A DNA stretch of 64,000 nucleotides, from NCBI RefSeq assembly GCF_020519665.1, contig NZ_CP084703.1:4376120-4440119 (forward strand), written 5' to 3'. The DNA comes from Bacillus shivajii. GTDB taxonomy: Bacteria > Bacillota > Bacilli > Bacillales > Salisediminibacteriaceae. This document shows positions 10,038 to 17,855 of this stretch, one piece after another (the first letter of the stretch is position 1; every line of letters begins with the position of its first letter). The notes beneath the pieces were generated by a model. It had not been told where the DNA came from, made no database searches, and saw only the letters and a program-made list of their open reading frames with translations. A program made the position numbers and the translations under genes.

Positions 10038-13000
10038 TTATGATTTTACGAAATAATGTGTTTGCAATTCTTTAATTAAAATTCTCTTCAATGATTCAAT
10101 GGCACGTTCTAGGTCTTCTTCAGACTCAATTGTATTTGCTTGACTAAAGAAGGATTCATACAAATCTTTTTCTGTAATCGTCTTAGGCTCTCTTTTAACC
10201 GTATCTGATTCTTCTCTTAATTGATTGAGCATTTTACGTGCTTTTGATTTTGTTAATTCAACTATGTCAGTAAGTTGTTGTTGATTAATACGGGCACTTG
10301 ATATACGCTCACTTTCTTTAATTTTTGTGTAAAGCTGATTGGCTCTATCTATTTGCGATTGAATATAATCAACAATCGTTTCATATTGAGAATACTGATT
10401 ACGTAAGGCTTCAATTTTATTAATTGATTTATCGGATTGAACTAAAACTGCTTGTTTTTGCTTATCAGTTTCTTCTTGAATGAGAATTTGTAAATCATTT
10501 GTTAACTCTGGCAATCGGCTAATATCTTTTGTTGGCTCTTCCTGTAATAATATTTCCTTCATACGTTGAGCTAGTTCGTCTAACTCTTCATTATGAATGA
10601 TTTCTAAGTCCTGTTGATGATCTTTTAAAGCTTGGACGGCTTTATCAAAGTTGTTAATAGGATTGCCTTCATAAAATCCTTGTAACTTTTCCAATACATC
10701 ATACCAATCTTCAATGTCATCTTCATATTGAATAAATGTTCTACAAAATTGTTCTGGGTCGCGTATAGCTAGTAGTTTTTGTGTGTCATTTACAACTCTT
10801 CGAATGTCACTCTCACCTGGATAAGGGTATTCGATTGTAGAATCTTGTTGACGACGTCTATCTCTAATTCTTTCGATTGGTTGAACAAACTCTTCTTTAA
10901 CTTTATTACGGATGATTTCCTCATACGCATCATAATTGTCATATGTTTGTGTAATAGAGAAGAAATCACGAACTAATGCAATCAAGTCCTGTTTGATTTG
11001 ACTGTCCATCTCAACGATCGGTAGAACGACAATACGATCACGCTCAGATACTTTTTCCAAACGATCATAGAATTTGTTGGAATTCGGATTAAATGGTTCC
11101 CCTGCATACGTAAATCGAACCTTTCCAGCATTCATTAATCCCATTAATATACCGATGGTGTCTTGTTCTTCCCAGCCATAAGGCACTGCTTTGTATTTTT
11201 GTACAACCTGTTTTAGTGTTCTTTGGTCATGCGAACGTTCCAACTCTTCTATAAAATGCTTCACTTCATCCATTGCGTTCTGATTTAGATCACTGAACAA
11301 GCTTTGTTGACCTAAATTTTCAGCTATTTGCTCCCATTCATTTTTACCGTTTTTAAACGAAATCGGTTGTTCAATATAATGAAATTTCGTAAATGTGCTT
11401 CGAATTAACATATCCATCGCTTGGTCAACTTTGCTTTCAAAATTACCGCTAAAGTCACGACGTTGACCTTGAATATAAAATTTGGCATTCTCACAAGCTT
11501 TTGCTAATAGCTCTTCTGCTTTTTGTGAATATTCATCTACTTCAGCAAGCTTCGTCTCAAATATTCGTTTTTGTTGTTGAGTCGTAGTACTTGATTGTTT
11601 TCGACGTACATAACTATCGACTTGTTGAATATAGGCTAAAGCACTTTCGGCCTCTGCGACATGTTCCTTATCTAATAAGGTGATTAGATAACCTGAATTA
11701 GCTTGGAGTGCTGCTTCTGAATCAGTCATCCCTTCTGTAAATACTTGCATTGTTAACTCATGGTTCATTTGACCTTTTACGTAACTATCGAATCGTTTAT
11801 TGTAATCAAAGTGTTTCGTTTGTTCATTATGTTTGTATTCATATTTAGGATGGCGATACATAACGTTGAAAAAAAGATTGCCTAAGCGCTCCTTTACAGC
11901 CGCTGAATTATACTCTTCTACACGAATTTCTCTATTGATTTCTTGTTCTTCGTCTGACAAGAAGGAGTACGAACCATCCGCATGTTGCTCAATGAGCATA
12001 GCTGTTTGTAGACGATTCAATGATTCTTTAATTTTATATTCTAACGGCTGACGTTCATCATAAACCGTTTCAACCATAAGGGTCGCAATATTACTAGGGG
12101 TTGATTTGATTTCATCGATTCCTTTGATTAAATATAGAACTTGTAATACTTTCACATCATATTCTTTTAAACCTTCATCATTACGTACTCGATCTTGAGC
12201 TCTAGCAATAGTAGCTGTAATTGATGATTCTAGGTAATCACGTATTGATGGGTAAAACTCTGCCATTGTAACCATATGATCGATGTCATAATTGGCATTT
12301 AATTGCCCCGCTTCCTGAAACGCCTTTAAAAGTGAACGTTCACCACGTGACGTGTGTTGACCACCTTCACCTAAATTTCGAATCTTAGTGAAAACCTTTT
12401 GTAATAACTCAATTTGATATGGAACAAATGGATAAAAGTTAATAAACTCACCTATTGAACGATAGCCTGATCGTAACTGTGTATTTTGGGTATCAAACGC
12501 TAAACGATTATGAATAAGCTTACCTTCTTGATCGTAAATTGTTTTTAAAGTATCTTCACCAACGTCTGTTTTCTCTAATAAACGCTTCTTAATAACTTCA
12601 TCTGTATTTGCACTGGATAAATTAATTTTAGTTTCGAAACGTCCTTGAATCTTAGAGAAGTCTTTTGTACTGTCAAGATCTGAAACCGTGGCTTCTAATT
12701 TTTCTTGCGATGTCACAATAACCCACGCTTGACCTTGGCAAAGATCACCTAACTTTTCCGTAATAGTTTGTAAGTTAAGCATTAAGCTCGTATTATTACC
12801 TATATATTGTCCAATTTCATCTGCAAGGAAAACAAGGCGGTAATCTGGGCCTTGCTTTTTGCAATAATCGGCAACCAGTTCTGCAACGCGTTGAGCATCA
12901 ATTGAAAACCATTCTCTACTCATGGCAAAGAAAGTTTCCGCTGTATCTTGATCATAACCTACTGCTTCTAATGCTTTAATAACTTTCTTCTTTCGCAATA

Positions 13001-13601
13001 AAATCTTTAAACGGAACTCTTCCCAAGTCTTATCGTTTTGGTCATAGATGGCTTGTTTAAATTCCTCGTACTTTCCATCTTCATCTAATTGACGTTCCAT
13101 TTCTGCCACCCAAAGTGTATCTGAATAGCCTAGGTGGTTATTAAACACTCTTAGAAACACTTCAATAATCCGTTCTTTTTCCGAATCTTTTGATGAAGAT
13201 GTAGAACGTGAATCAATGTTAAAAAGTAAAGCATCGGTTTTCTTCTCAGACACTTGTTCCATTATATTAAGTAACTCTTTATTATCCGTTTTATCCTGGA
13301 AGTAATTAGCTGGAGTTCTACTTGCAATTGTCTGATTATGTAACAAATAAGATAAGATTTTTAAGAAATGTGATTTACCCGACCCAAAAAAGCCCGAAAT
13401 CCAAACTCCAACCTTTGTGGATGGCTGGTCATAAACAGCTAGATAATTACGATAAAAACGTTCTAAATAGTGTTCACTTTCTTCCGTAAGGACATACTCA
13501 TCTAACTCTGTTTTTACTACGTTCTCTTCTACTTGTTCAGCTTGAACAACATTGTTAATAGGACGAAATATATCCTTTTTAAATAAACCTTTAATTTGCA
13601 T
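10038..13601 (-). CDS. brxC: BREX P-loop ATPase BrxC
   Basis: This 1187-residue protein has Walker A GFFGSGKS at residues 70-77 and a likely Walker B RLVFLADEIG near 254-263. The C-terminal third is strongly helical, with long coiled-coil stretches (about 950-1150). BrxC is the large AAA-type ATPase present in most BREX systems and is needed for defence. It is 13 bp downstream of brxB and 48 bp upstream of pglX on the same strand. Family assignment rests on the N-terminal P-loop region, the length and the position between brxB and pglX. Confidence 0.94.
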   Translation of the reverse strand: MQIKGLFKKDIFRPINNVVQAEQVEENVVKTELDEYVLTEESEHYLERFYRNYLAVYDQPSTKVGVWISGFFGSGKSHFLKILSYLLHNQTIASRTPANYFQDKTDNKELLNIMEQVSEKKTDALLFNIDSRSTSSSKDSEKERIIEVFLRVFNNHLGYSDTLWVAEMERQLDEDGKYEEFKQAIYDQNDKTWEEFRLKILLRKKKVIKALEAVGYDQDTAETFFAMSREWFSIDAQRVAELVADYCKKQGPDYRLVFLADEIGQYIGNNTSLMLNLQTITEKLGDLCQGQAWVIVTSQEKLEATVSDLDSTKDFSKIQGRFETKINLSSANTDEVIKKRLLEKTDVGEDTLKTIYDQEGKLIHNRLAFDTQNTQLRSGYRSIGEFINFYPFVPYQIELLQKVFTKIRNLGEGGQHTSRGERSLLKAFQEAGQLNANYDIDHMVTMAEFYPSIRDYLESSITATIARAQDRVRNDEGLKEYDVKVLQVLYLIKGIDEIKSTPSNIATLMVETVYDERQPLEYKIKESLNRLQTAMLIEQHADGSYSFLSDEEQEINREIRVEEYNSAAVKERLGNLFFNVMYRHPKYEYKHNEQTKHFDYNKRFDSYVKGQMNHELTMQVFTEGMTDSEAALQANSGYLITLLDKEHVAEAESALAYIQQVDSYVRRKQSSTTTQQQKRIFETKLAEVDEYSQKAEELLAKACENAKFYIQGQRRDFSGNFESKVDQAMDMLIRSTFTKFHYIEQPISFKNGKNEWEQIAENLGQQSLFSDLNQNAMDEVKHFIEELERSHDQRTLKQVVQKYKAVPYGWEEQDTIGILMGLMNAGKVRFTYAGEPFNPNSNKFYDRLEKVSERDRIVVLPIVEMDSQIKQDLIALVRDFFSITQTYDNYDAYEEIIRNKVKEEFVQPIERIRDRRRQQDSTIEYPYPGESDIRRVVNDTQKLLAIRDPEQFCRTFIQYEDDIEDWYDVLEKLQGFYEGNPINNFDKAVQALKDHQQDLEIIHNEELDELAQRMKEILLQEEPTKDISRLPELTNDLQILIQEETDKQKQAVLVQSDKSINKIEALRNQYSQYETIVDYIQSQIDRANQLYTKIKESERISSARINQQQLTDIVELTKSKARKMLNQLREESDTVKREPKTITEKDLYESFFSQANTIESEEDLERAIESLKRILIKELQTHYFVKS

Positions 13602-13614
13602 TTGTCATACCTCC

Positions 13615-14163
13615 CTATGAAATCCGTGATAATTGATAATCATCTTCATAATCTAAAATGCTAAACAACTTAAGTCGTAACCCTGTAAACTCACCAGGAT
13701 AAAATAGAACAATAGGCTTTTTATAACCTTTACTTGAGACAGATTTCAATAATTGACTGGATCGTAAAAATGGGTGAGCTGTCCCGACACCTGTAATAAA
13801 AATAATATCAGCATCTTCGGTTATATCTTTAAACTGCTGAATCATCGTATTACTTTCATTTAAGATTGGTTCAATAACATCATTTAATCCACGTAACCCT
13901 TCTTCCTCAGCTACTTCATATAATTCCTCACGTTCGTCTTCTTCAAAAAATGAAAGGAGGAACTCAAATAAATTTACTTCCTTAATATTTAATTTAGTTC
14001 GTTTTAACATATTTTTTATATAGACACGAACTTGCAACTCATCTTCTGGTGGATAGTCCAAAACAAAATGAGGAATATCACTCCCAATTCCTCTTGGTTG
14101 AATGAATCCGTCCAGATTAATTCGTTTTTCCATTTGTTCTAGTCGTTCGTATGTCGACTTCAT
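13615..14163 (-). CDS. brxB: BREX protein BrxB (DUF1788)
   Basis: This 182-residue protein has MKSTYERLEQMEKRINLDGF at the N-terminus, DADIIFITGVGTAHPFLRSS near 125-145 and KKPIVLFYPGEFTGLRLKLF near 150-170, all typical of the DUF1788/BrxB family. It overlaps the end of brxA by 4 nt (ATGA type), which implies translational coupling. BrxB is a core component of type 1 BREX and its molecular role is not known. Confidence 0.92.
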   Translation of the reverse strand: MKSTYERLEQMEKRINLDGFIQPRGIGSDIPHFVLDYPPEDELQVRVYIKNMLKRTKLNIKEVNLFEFLLSFFEEDEREELYEVAEEEGLRGLNDVIEPILNESNTMIQQFKDITEDADIIFITGVGTAHPFLRSSQLLKSVSSKGYKKPIVLFYPGEFTGLRLKLFSILDYEDDYQLSRIS

Positions 14164-14774
14164 GACTCTTTCACCTTCTCTAAAGCTGAAAAAGAATATA
14201 ACAGTGGAACATTCTTTTTAGCGTAAGTTTTTAAATCCTGACTTAGATGGATTGGTTTTATGATGTATTTTGTCTGATCAACTTTCTCAATCATCCTTAC
14301 TTCTAAATAGAACATCAGTAATGAATTTATCAGACGTTTTATGGTTTCAGGTCTCCACTCGCTAACCCTTTTACTAACATTCGCTTTATCTTCAAAGAAG
14401 TAATAAAAGTCATTACGATACAAAGATTCCTGCTGTTCATACTTATAAACAATAACTTCTACATAAAATTCTAGTGGCAATCGGTATACTTGAAGAAATG
14501 AATACAAAGTTAATGCCTTTCGATCATAATCATTAGCACTTAAGAAATGTTGCTTCATCTCATCATCAAGGGCAGCTGCACGGTTATATACCATATTAAA
14601 TCGATTTTTAATGCTGACGGGACTTCTCAATTGAAATAAGTTTTTCTCAATCACTTCCTCCAAAATTTCTTTTTTTGATTTCCCTAGAAGCATCAGTTCA
14701 ATGACTATTGCAATATCATTCTCTGACCATTTTTCCTTGGTAAATCCTGCTGAATACTCCATATACTCTAACAC
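14160..14774 (-). CDS. brxA: BREX protein BrxA (DUF1819)
   Basis: This 204-residue protein contains the DUF1819 pattern of BrxA: a start near YSAGFTKEKWSENDIAIVIELMLLGKSKKEILEEV, then SVKNRF-like and PLEFYVEVIVYKYEQQ segments. BrxA proteins are small helical DNA-binding proteins. The first codon is GTG at 14774 with an in-frame ATG at 14762; neither has a clear ribosome site, so translation may be coupled to the preceding small ORF, which it overlaps by 7 nt. It is followed by brxB with a 4-nt overlap. Confidence 0.92.
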   Translation of the reverse strand: MLEYMEYSAGFTKEKWSENDIAIVIELMLLGKSKKEILEEVIEKNLFQLRSPVSIKNRFNMVYNRAAALDDEMKQHFLSANDYDRKALTLYSFLQVYRLPLEFYVEVIVYKYEQQESLYRNDFYYFFEDKANVSKRVSEWRPETIKRLINSLLMFYLEVRMIEKVDQTKYIIKPIHLSQDLKTYAKKNVPLLYSFSALEKVKES

Positions 14775-15025
14775 CCGATCTTTTTAACCGACATTTGTTT
14801 AATGACTTGATCGACAACTTCAAGTCGACGCTTTCCACATTGTTGGCGAATAATAGTTGTATAATCCCCATTTTTAACAAGTTTGTTCGTATTAGTTATG
14901 TACAATTTTTGAATCAAATCGATCATAATTCTTTCATCAATCTCATCTTGCCAGTAATTATCGATCACTTGATTAATAGACGCGGCTAAATCTCTTTGTG
15001 TTTTTTGAAATAGTTTAACTTCCAC
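14768..15025 (-). CDS. Small conserved-looking protein heading the BREX operon
   Basis: This 85-residue protein starts at GTG (15025) with AAGGTG eight bases upstream. It begins MEVKLFQKTQRDLAASINQV, contains DEIDERIMIDLIQKLY and GDYTTIIRQQCGKRRLEVVDQVIKQ, and looks all-helical, with a basic CGKRR segment. It is the first gene after the proposed BREX promoter and overlaps brxA. Small proteins of this size are found at the head of some Firmicute BREX loci (I recall a family named TIGR04540 but cannot confirm membership). Its role is unknown; a regulator or BrxA partner would fit the position. Confidence 0.7.
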   Translation of the reverse strand: MEVKLFQKTQRDLAASINQVIDNYWQDEIDERIMIDLIQKLYITNTNKLVKNGDYTTIIRQQCGKRRLEVVDQVIKQMSVKKIGC

Positions 15026-15066
15026 GTTAAAGACACCTTCTCTTACTTTTTTTATACTTATTTTTT

Positions 15067-15095
15067 ATTTTACTTCTAGTGCATTAGATTCACAA
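15067..15095 (-). promoter_or_regulatory. Candidate BREX operon promoter with overlapping inverted repeat
   Basis: Read on the minus strand, TTGTGA (15095-15090) and TAAAAT (15072-15067) are separated by exactly 17 bp and lie about 42 bp before the GTG of the first BREX gene. An inverted repeat with arms CTTCTA and TAGAAG spans 15073-15101 and covers the -35 element. It could be an operator. This is inferred from pattern only. Confidence 0.55.
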
Positions 15096-15351
15096 TAGAA
15101 GTGGGAAAAATATACAAAATTTCTGTCGCCACCACGTTTATTATCGAAAGGGGGTACCTGGCCGTTTCAAGCCCCACCCCTTTTATATAGACCTGTTCTG
15201 ATTACTTGTCAGATCAGGTCTTTTTTTATTGTTCTAATTTCGAAGAAAGGAGGTGCATATCCCGCCTGCCTGCGACCTGATGAACTTTATTGAAAGAATA
15301 GCGAGGACTTGAATGGTGAAAGGCATTCAAATGTTAAGGAGAGGATTAAAG
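15096..15351. other. Intergenic region between the BREX operon and the plus-strand cassette
   Basis: No gene was found. It holds a GC-richer stretch (15140-15185) in which AAGGGG near 15149 can pair with CCCCTT near 15177, and then a strong plus-strand terminator at 15189-15227. Together these could be a small RNA transcribed to the right. It also holds a GGAGGTG site at 15249 with no open frame after it, and the ribosome site of the next small gene (15336-15344). Confidence 0.4.
15189..15227 (+). terminator. Rho-independent terminator
   Basis: The arms AGACCTGTTCTGA (15189-15201) and TCAGATCAGGTCT (15209-15221) pair at 12 of 13 positions and run into seven T residues. No plus-strand gene precedes it in the window, so it either ends a small RNA or is a relic. 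Confidence 0.75.
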
Positions 15352-15597
15352 ATGAATCAAAGATTAAAGACATTGCACATTGAGATGATGAGGTTGGTGA
15401 AAGTAGAAAAATCGCTTACTTCCTCCTATCAACCACATCCATTTAACGATCATTTGTTAAGAGCAATTCGAAAAGAAAAGCATCAAGTTAGCAAGGAGAT
15501 TGAAAGATACGGCAAGGTTCAAGGGAGGATTTTGTTGATTAAGAACAAGTCCATGCAATCGATAGGGCCAGTAACAAACTTACATTATGCAAATTAA
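15352..15597 (+). CDS. Small hypothetical protein
   Basis: This 81-residue protein starts at ATG 15352 with AAGGAGAGG seven bases upstream; an upstream in-frame ATG at 15313 lacks a site. The sequence MNQRLKTLHIEMMRLVKVEK is helical and basic, with a later KEKHQVSKEIERYGKVQGRI stretch suggesting a short coiled coil. I do not recognise the family. It is followed at once by a terminator, so it may be its own transcript. Confidence 0.6.
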   Translation: MNQRLKTLHIEMMRLVKVEKSLTSSYQPHPFNDHLLRAIRKEKHQVSKEIERYGKVQGRILLIKNKSMQSIGPVTNLHYAN

Positions 15598-15600
15598 AGT

Positions 15601-15635
15601 GATCGTCTCCTAATAGTCAGGGGGCGGTCATTTTT
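15601..15635 (+). terminator. Terminator after the small protein
   Basis: GATCGTCTCC (15601-15610) pairs with GGGGGCGGTC (15620-15629), with several G-U pairs, and is followed by five T residues. Confidence 0.6.
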
Positions 15636-15713
15636 ATATGTCAAACCATGAAAGGAGGTGAAATTAGACACCTTTCGCACGATCACCATATAAATTTGAG
15701 GAGGAGTTTTATT

Positions 15714-16238
15714 ATGACGATCTTTAACAAAAAGAATGTTCAATCATCAAAAAGGGAGTTTCACGAGAAGGATCTGACAGCATCAGAAATTACGGAGATC
15801 TATAATCTACTAAAGGAACAATACGATGTTATCGAAGACAAAATTAGACTATCTGTAGACAAAAGTGATTGGGCTGCCTTATCCGACCTTGTAAAGCGTA
15901 GGCAAAGCCTTCAATCAGCCTTAGAGGAGATCGATCAGCTACAAATGGAATCATCAAAAGAAAACAAGGACACATTCAAATCTAAAGTTTCTCAAGGTTT
16001 CCGTAAAAGTAGTAGTTTCACTGAAGAAAAAGGTATTCAATTATCAAAAACCGTTTGGAATAACCTTGAGAAGATCAATCAATCATCCCATCATATCTTA
16101 GCAAAAGCAGTTGATGTTACTTCAGATACTGTTAGTTGGACAAACCATATTAATCAACGTGCCAGTCGTATGGTCATTTCTAAAGCATCTAAAGGCTTAT
16201 CTAAGATAGCTGACGTTTTTGAACAAGAACCGAAATGA
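15714..16238 (+). CDS. Hypothetical helical protein of the mobile cassette
   Basis: This 174-residue protein starts at ATG 15714, with GAGGAGGAG at 15698-15706; a longer frame from 15648 lacks an equally good site. The N-terminal half (ASEITEIYNLLKEQYDVIEDKIRLSVDKSDW, then LVKRRQSLQSALEEIDQLQ) is predicted to be a helical bundle or coiled coil. The C-terminal half contains a Ser/Thr-rich helical part (TVWNNLEKINQSSHHILAKA). There is no signal peptide or membrane segment. It is not a family I recognise. It lies 21 bp before the next gene in the same direction, so the two probably share a transcript. Confidence 0.65.
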   Translation: MTIFNKKNVQSSKREFHEKDLTASEITEIYNLLKEQYDVIEDKIRLSVDKSDWAALSDLVKRRQSLQSALEEIDQLQMESSKENKDTFKSKVSQGFRKSSSFTEEKGIQLSKTVWNNLEKINQSSHHILAKAVDVTSDTVSWTNHINQRASRMVISKASKGLSKIADVFEQEPK

Positions 16239-16259
16239 GAAGGAAAGGAGACAGTGTTC

Positions 16260-16973
16260 ATGGATCAAAACATACAAGAAGAAAACAGGAAGGTCGTACC
16301 AATTTCATCTGCAGATCAACGTGTACCTGAAATGGTTGTCACGTTATCTACATCAAAGGAGCGCATGAACCAACTACAAGAATTTGTTGAAAATGGACTA
16401 GAGCGTGGTCTTGATTACGGAGTCATTGACGGCTTCTCTAAGCCAACCTTACTAAAGCCTGGTGCTGAGAAGTTGTGTGATGTCTTTGGATTTATGAAGA
16501 CAGTTGAGGTCGTTAATCGCATTGAACAGTGGGAAGTAGGAATCTTTGCTTATGAAGTGAAAGTAACACTGACCCAAAAAGATACAGGAATTATTGAAGC
16601 TGAAGGTATCGGATCGTGCAACAGTAAGGAATCATCCTTCAAGCATCAGGATCCATATACGATCGTTAACACCGTTTTGAAGATGGCCAAAAAACGTGCC
16701 CTTATTGATGCTGTATTAACCGCTACACGATCTAGTGGTTTATTCACTCAAGATATTGAAGACTTCCCAAAAAACACACCGAAAGGAGGTGATGAACCAG
16801 TGACAGTACGGCAGTTAAATATGATCTTCAAAGTTGCAGATGAAGTTGATTTACATCCAGAAACAGCAAAGGAGATGTTGAAGTCAATGTATTATGTAGA
16901 TCGTGCAAAACAACTCACTAAACACCAAGCATCTGACTTCATTCAAAATCTCAACTATTTTAAAAATGAGTAA
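16260..16973 (+). CDS. Hypothetical protein, possibly DNA-repair/annealing related
   Basis: This 237-residue protein is best started at ATG 16260, nine bases after AAAGGAG; GTG at 16254 is too close to the site. Distinctive segments are GLDYGVIDGFSKPTLLKPGAEKLCDVFGF (about 45-75), GIGSCNSKESSFK (about 120-132) and VLKMAKKRALIDAVLTATRSSGLFTQDIED (about 142-172). The C-terminal 60 residues (VTVRQLNMIFKVADEVDL to the end) form a small helical domain. The KKRALIDAVLTAT motif reminds me of phage and plasmid recombination or annealing proteins, but I cannot place it in a named family. Confidence 0.65.
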   Translation: MDQNIQEENRKVVPISSADQRVPEMVVTLSTSKERMNQLQEFVENGLERGLDYGVIDGFSKPTLLKPGAEKLCDVFGFMKTVEVVNRIEQWEVGIFAYEVKVTLTQKDTGIIEAEGIGSCNSKESSFKHQDPYTIVNTVLKMAKKRALIDAVLTATRSSGLFTQDIEDFPKNTPKGGDEPVTVRQLNMIFKVADEVDLHPETAKEMLKSMYYVDRAKQLTKHQASDFIQNLNYFKNE

Positions 16974-17012
16974 AAGGAGTTCAATGACGATGACATTACA
17001 AATCAGAAGATG

Positions 17013-17052
17013 AAAGCTTATGGAGTGCACAATGCATTCGATAAGCTTTTTT
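17013..17052 (+). terminator. Long hairpin terminator
   Basis: AAAGCTTAT (17013-17021) pairs with ATAAGCTTT (17041-17049), continued by an inner GAGTGCA/TGCATTC stem, and is followed by a T run. It sits about 40 bp after the preceding gene. A nine-codon frame (16984-17013, MTMTLQIRR) with an AAAGGAG site ends exactly at its foot and may be the remnant of a deleted gene. Confidence 0.75.
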
Positions 17053-17064
17053 AATGCAAAAAAA

Positions 17065-17136
17065 GATGAGCTCAATGGCAGTTGAACTCATCCAATATCA
17101 ATTCAATTCATAGGAGAGGCGTAAAACGTCTCTCCT
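17065..17136. other. Two further hairpins upstream of radC
   Basis: GATGAGCTCAA/TTGAACTCATC (17065-17092) pairs at 10 of 11 positions, and AGGAGAGGCG/CGTCTCTCCT (17112-17136) pairs at 9 of 10. With the terminator at 17013 they form three consecutive hairpins in 125 bp. The second ends 25 bp before the radC ribosome site and could control radC expression or mark a recombination or transfer site. Confidence 0.5.
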
Positions 17137-17174
17137 CTTTTACATTCAATCACAATTAAATGGAGGAATCAATT

Positions 17175-17780
17175 ATGAAAACTTTAGATAAAATGACATT
17201 CAAAGGATTATTAGCTACGACAATGCGTGAAAAAGAAGATGGATACATCGTCAATCAAATCTTCAGCCGTTATCCTTCTATTCAAGAGTTACTAGATGTC
17301 ACTGAAGATGAGTTATTACAAATCAAAGGAATCGGCAAAGTTAAAGCGAATCAGATTGTCGCTGCATTGCAATTAGCAAGAATGAATCCATCTAGTTCTG
17401 TGGAACGCTTTGCAATTCGTTCCCCTCAAGATGCATATACGTACCTTGAAGACATGAAATACCTTGATCGTGAACACTTCGTCGTTCTTGGATTGAATAC
17501 GAAAAACGAAGTGATGTTCAAAGAAACCGTATTTATCGGATCATTGAATGCATCGATCGTTCATCCTCGAGAGACGTACAAACACTTAATTCGTAGAAGC
17601 TGCGCAAGTGCACTTGTCGCTCATAATCATCCTTCAGGAAACCCTTCTCCAAGTCATGAGGATATTGAAGTAACAAAAAGACTTGCTGAGACAGGAAAGG
17701 TCGTTGGGATCGAGCTTTTAGATCATATCATCATCGGTTCCGAGAAACACGTGTCTCTAAAAGAAAAGGGACACATCTAA
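17175..17780 (+). CDS. radC: RadC-family JAB/MPN metalloprotein
   Basis: This 201-residue protein starts at ATG 17175, eight bases after GGAGG; an ATG at 17160 overlaps that site and is unlikely. The N-terminal helix-hairpin-helix (LLQIKGIGKVKANQIVAAL) is followed by the JAB/MPN+ core with VAHNHPSGNPSPS near residue 150, the zinc-binding motif with its downstream Asp (SHEDIEVTKRL). Despite the historical name, RadC is not firmly linked to DNA repair. Extra copies are common on integrative elements and in SCC elements of staphylococci. A hairpin follows directly. Confidence 0.9.
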   Translation: MKTLDKMTFKGLLATTMREKEDGYIVNQIFSRYPSIQELLDVTEDELLQIKGIGKVKANQIVAALQLARMNPSSSVERFAIRSPQDAYTYLEDMKYLDREHFVVLGLNTKNEVMFKETVFIGSLNASIVHPRETYKHLIRRSCASALVAHNHPSGNPSPSHEDIEVTKRLAETGKVVGIELLDHIIIGSEKHVSLKEKGHI

Positions 17781-17790
17781 AATAGTATTT

Positions 17791-17818
17791 GGAGAGCTGA
17801 GTCTTATCGGCTCTCCTT
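17791..17818 (+). terminator. radC terminator-like hairpin
   Basis: GGAGAGC (17791-17797) pairs with GCTCTCC (17810-17816), 10 bp after the radC stop. The trailing T run is short. Confidence 0.55.
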
Positions 17819-17836
17819 CCATTCTTATCAAGCCTC

Positions 17837-17855
17837 TTACTTATGATATGGCTCG
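17837..17855 (-). other. rlmH 3'-end attachment-like site
   Basis: On the minus strand the last codons read CCATATCATAAGTAA and contain TATCATAA (17848-17841). From memory this is the core of the rlmH attachment site used by staphylococcal SCC elements. It marks the boundary between the recombinase unit and the cargo to its left. That it is used here is inferred. Confidence 0.5.

Larger units (their letters stand above)
1..17836. mobile_element. Accessory island: BREX operon plus radC cassette (left end outside window)
   Basis: Everything left of the second rlmH is accessory: a phage-defence operon, an Mrr-like nuclease, RadC and unrecognised small genes. Its right edge abuts the 3' end of the element-type rlmH, the same gene position that SCC-type elements use. 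No recombinase belonging to this part is visible, and the left junction is off the window. The island call rests on gene content and position. Confidence 0.5.
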
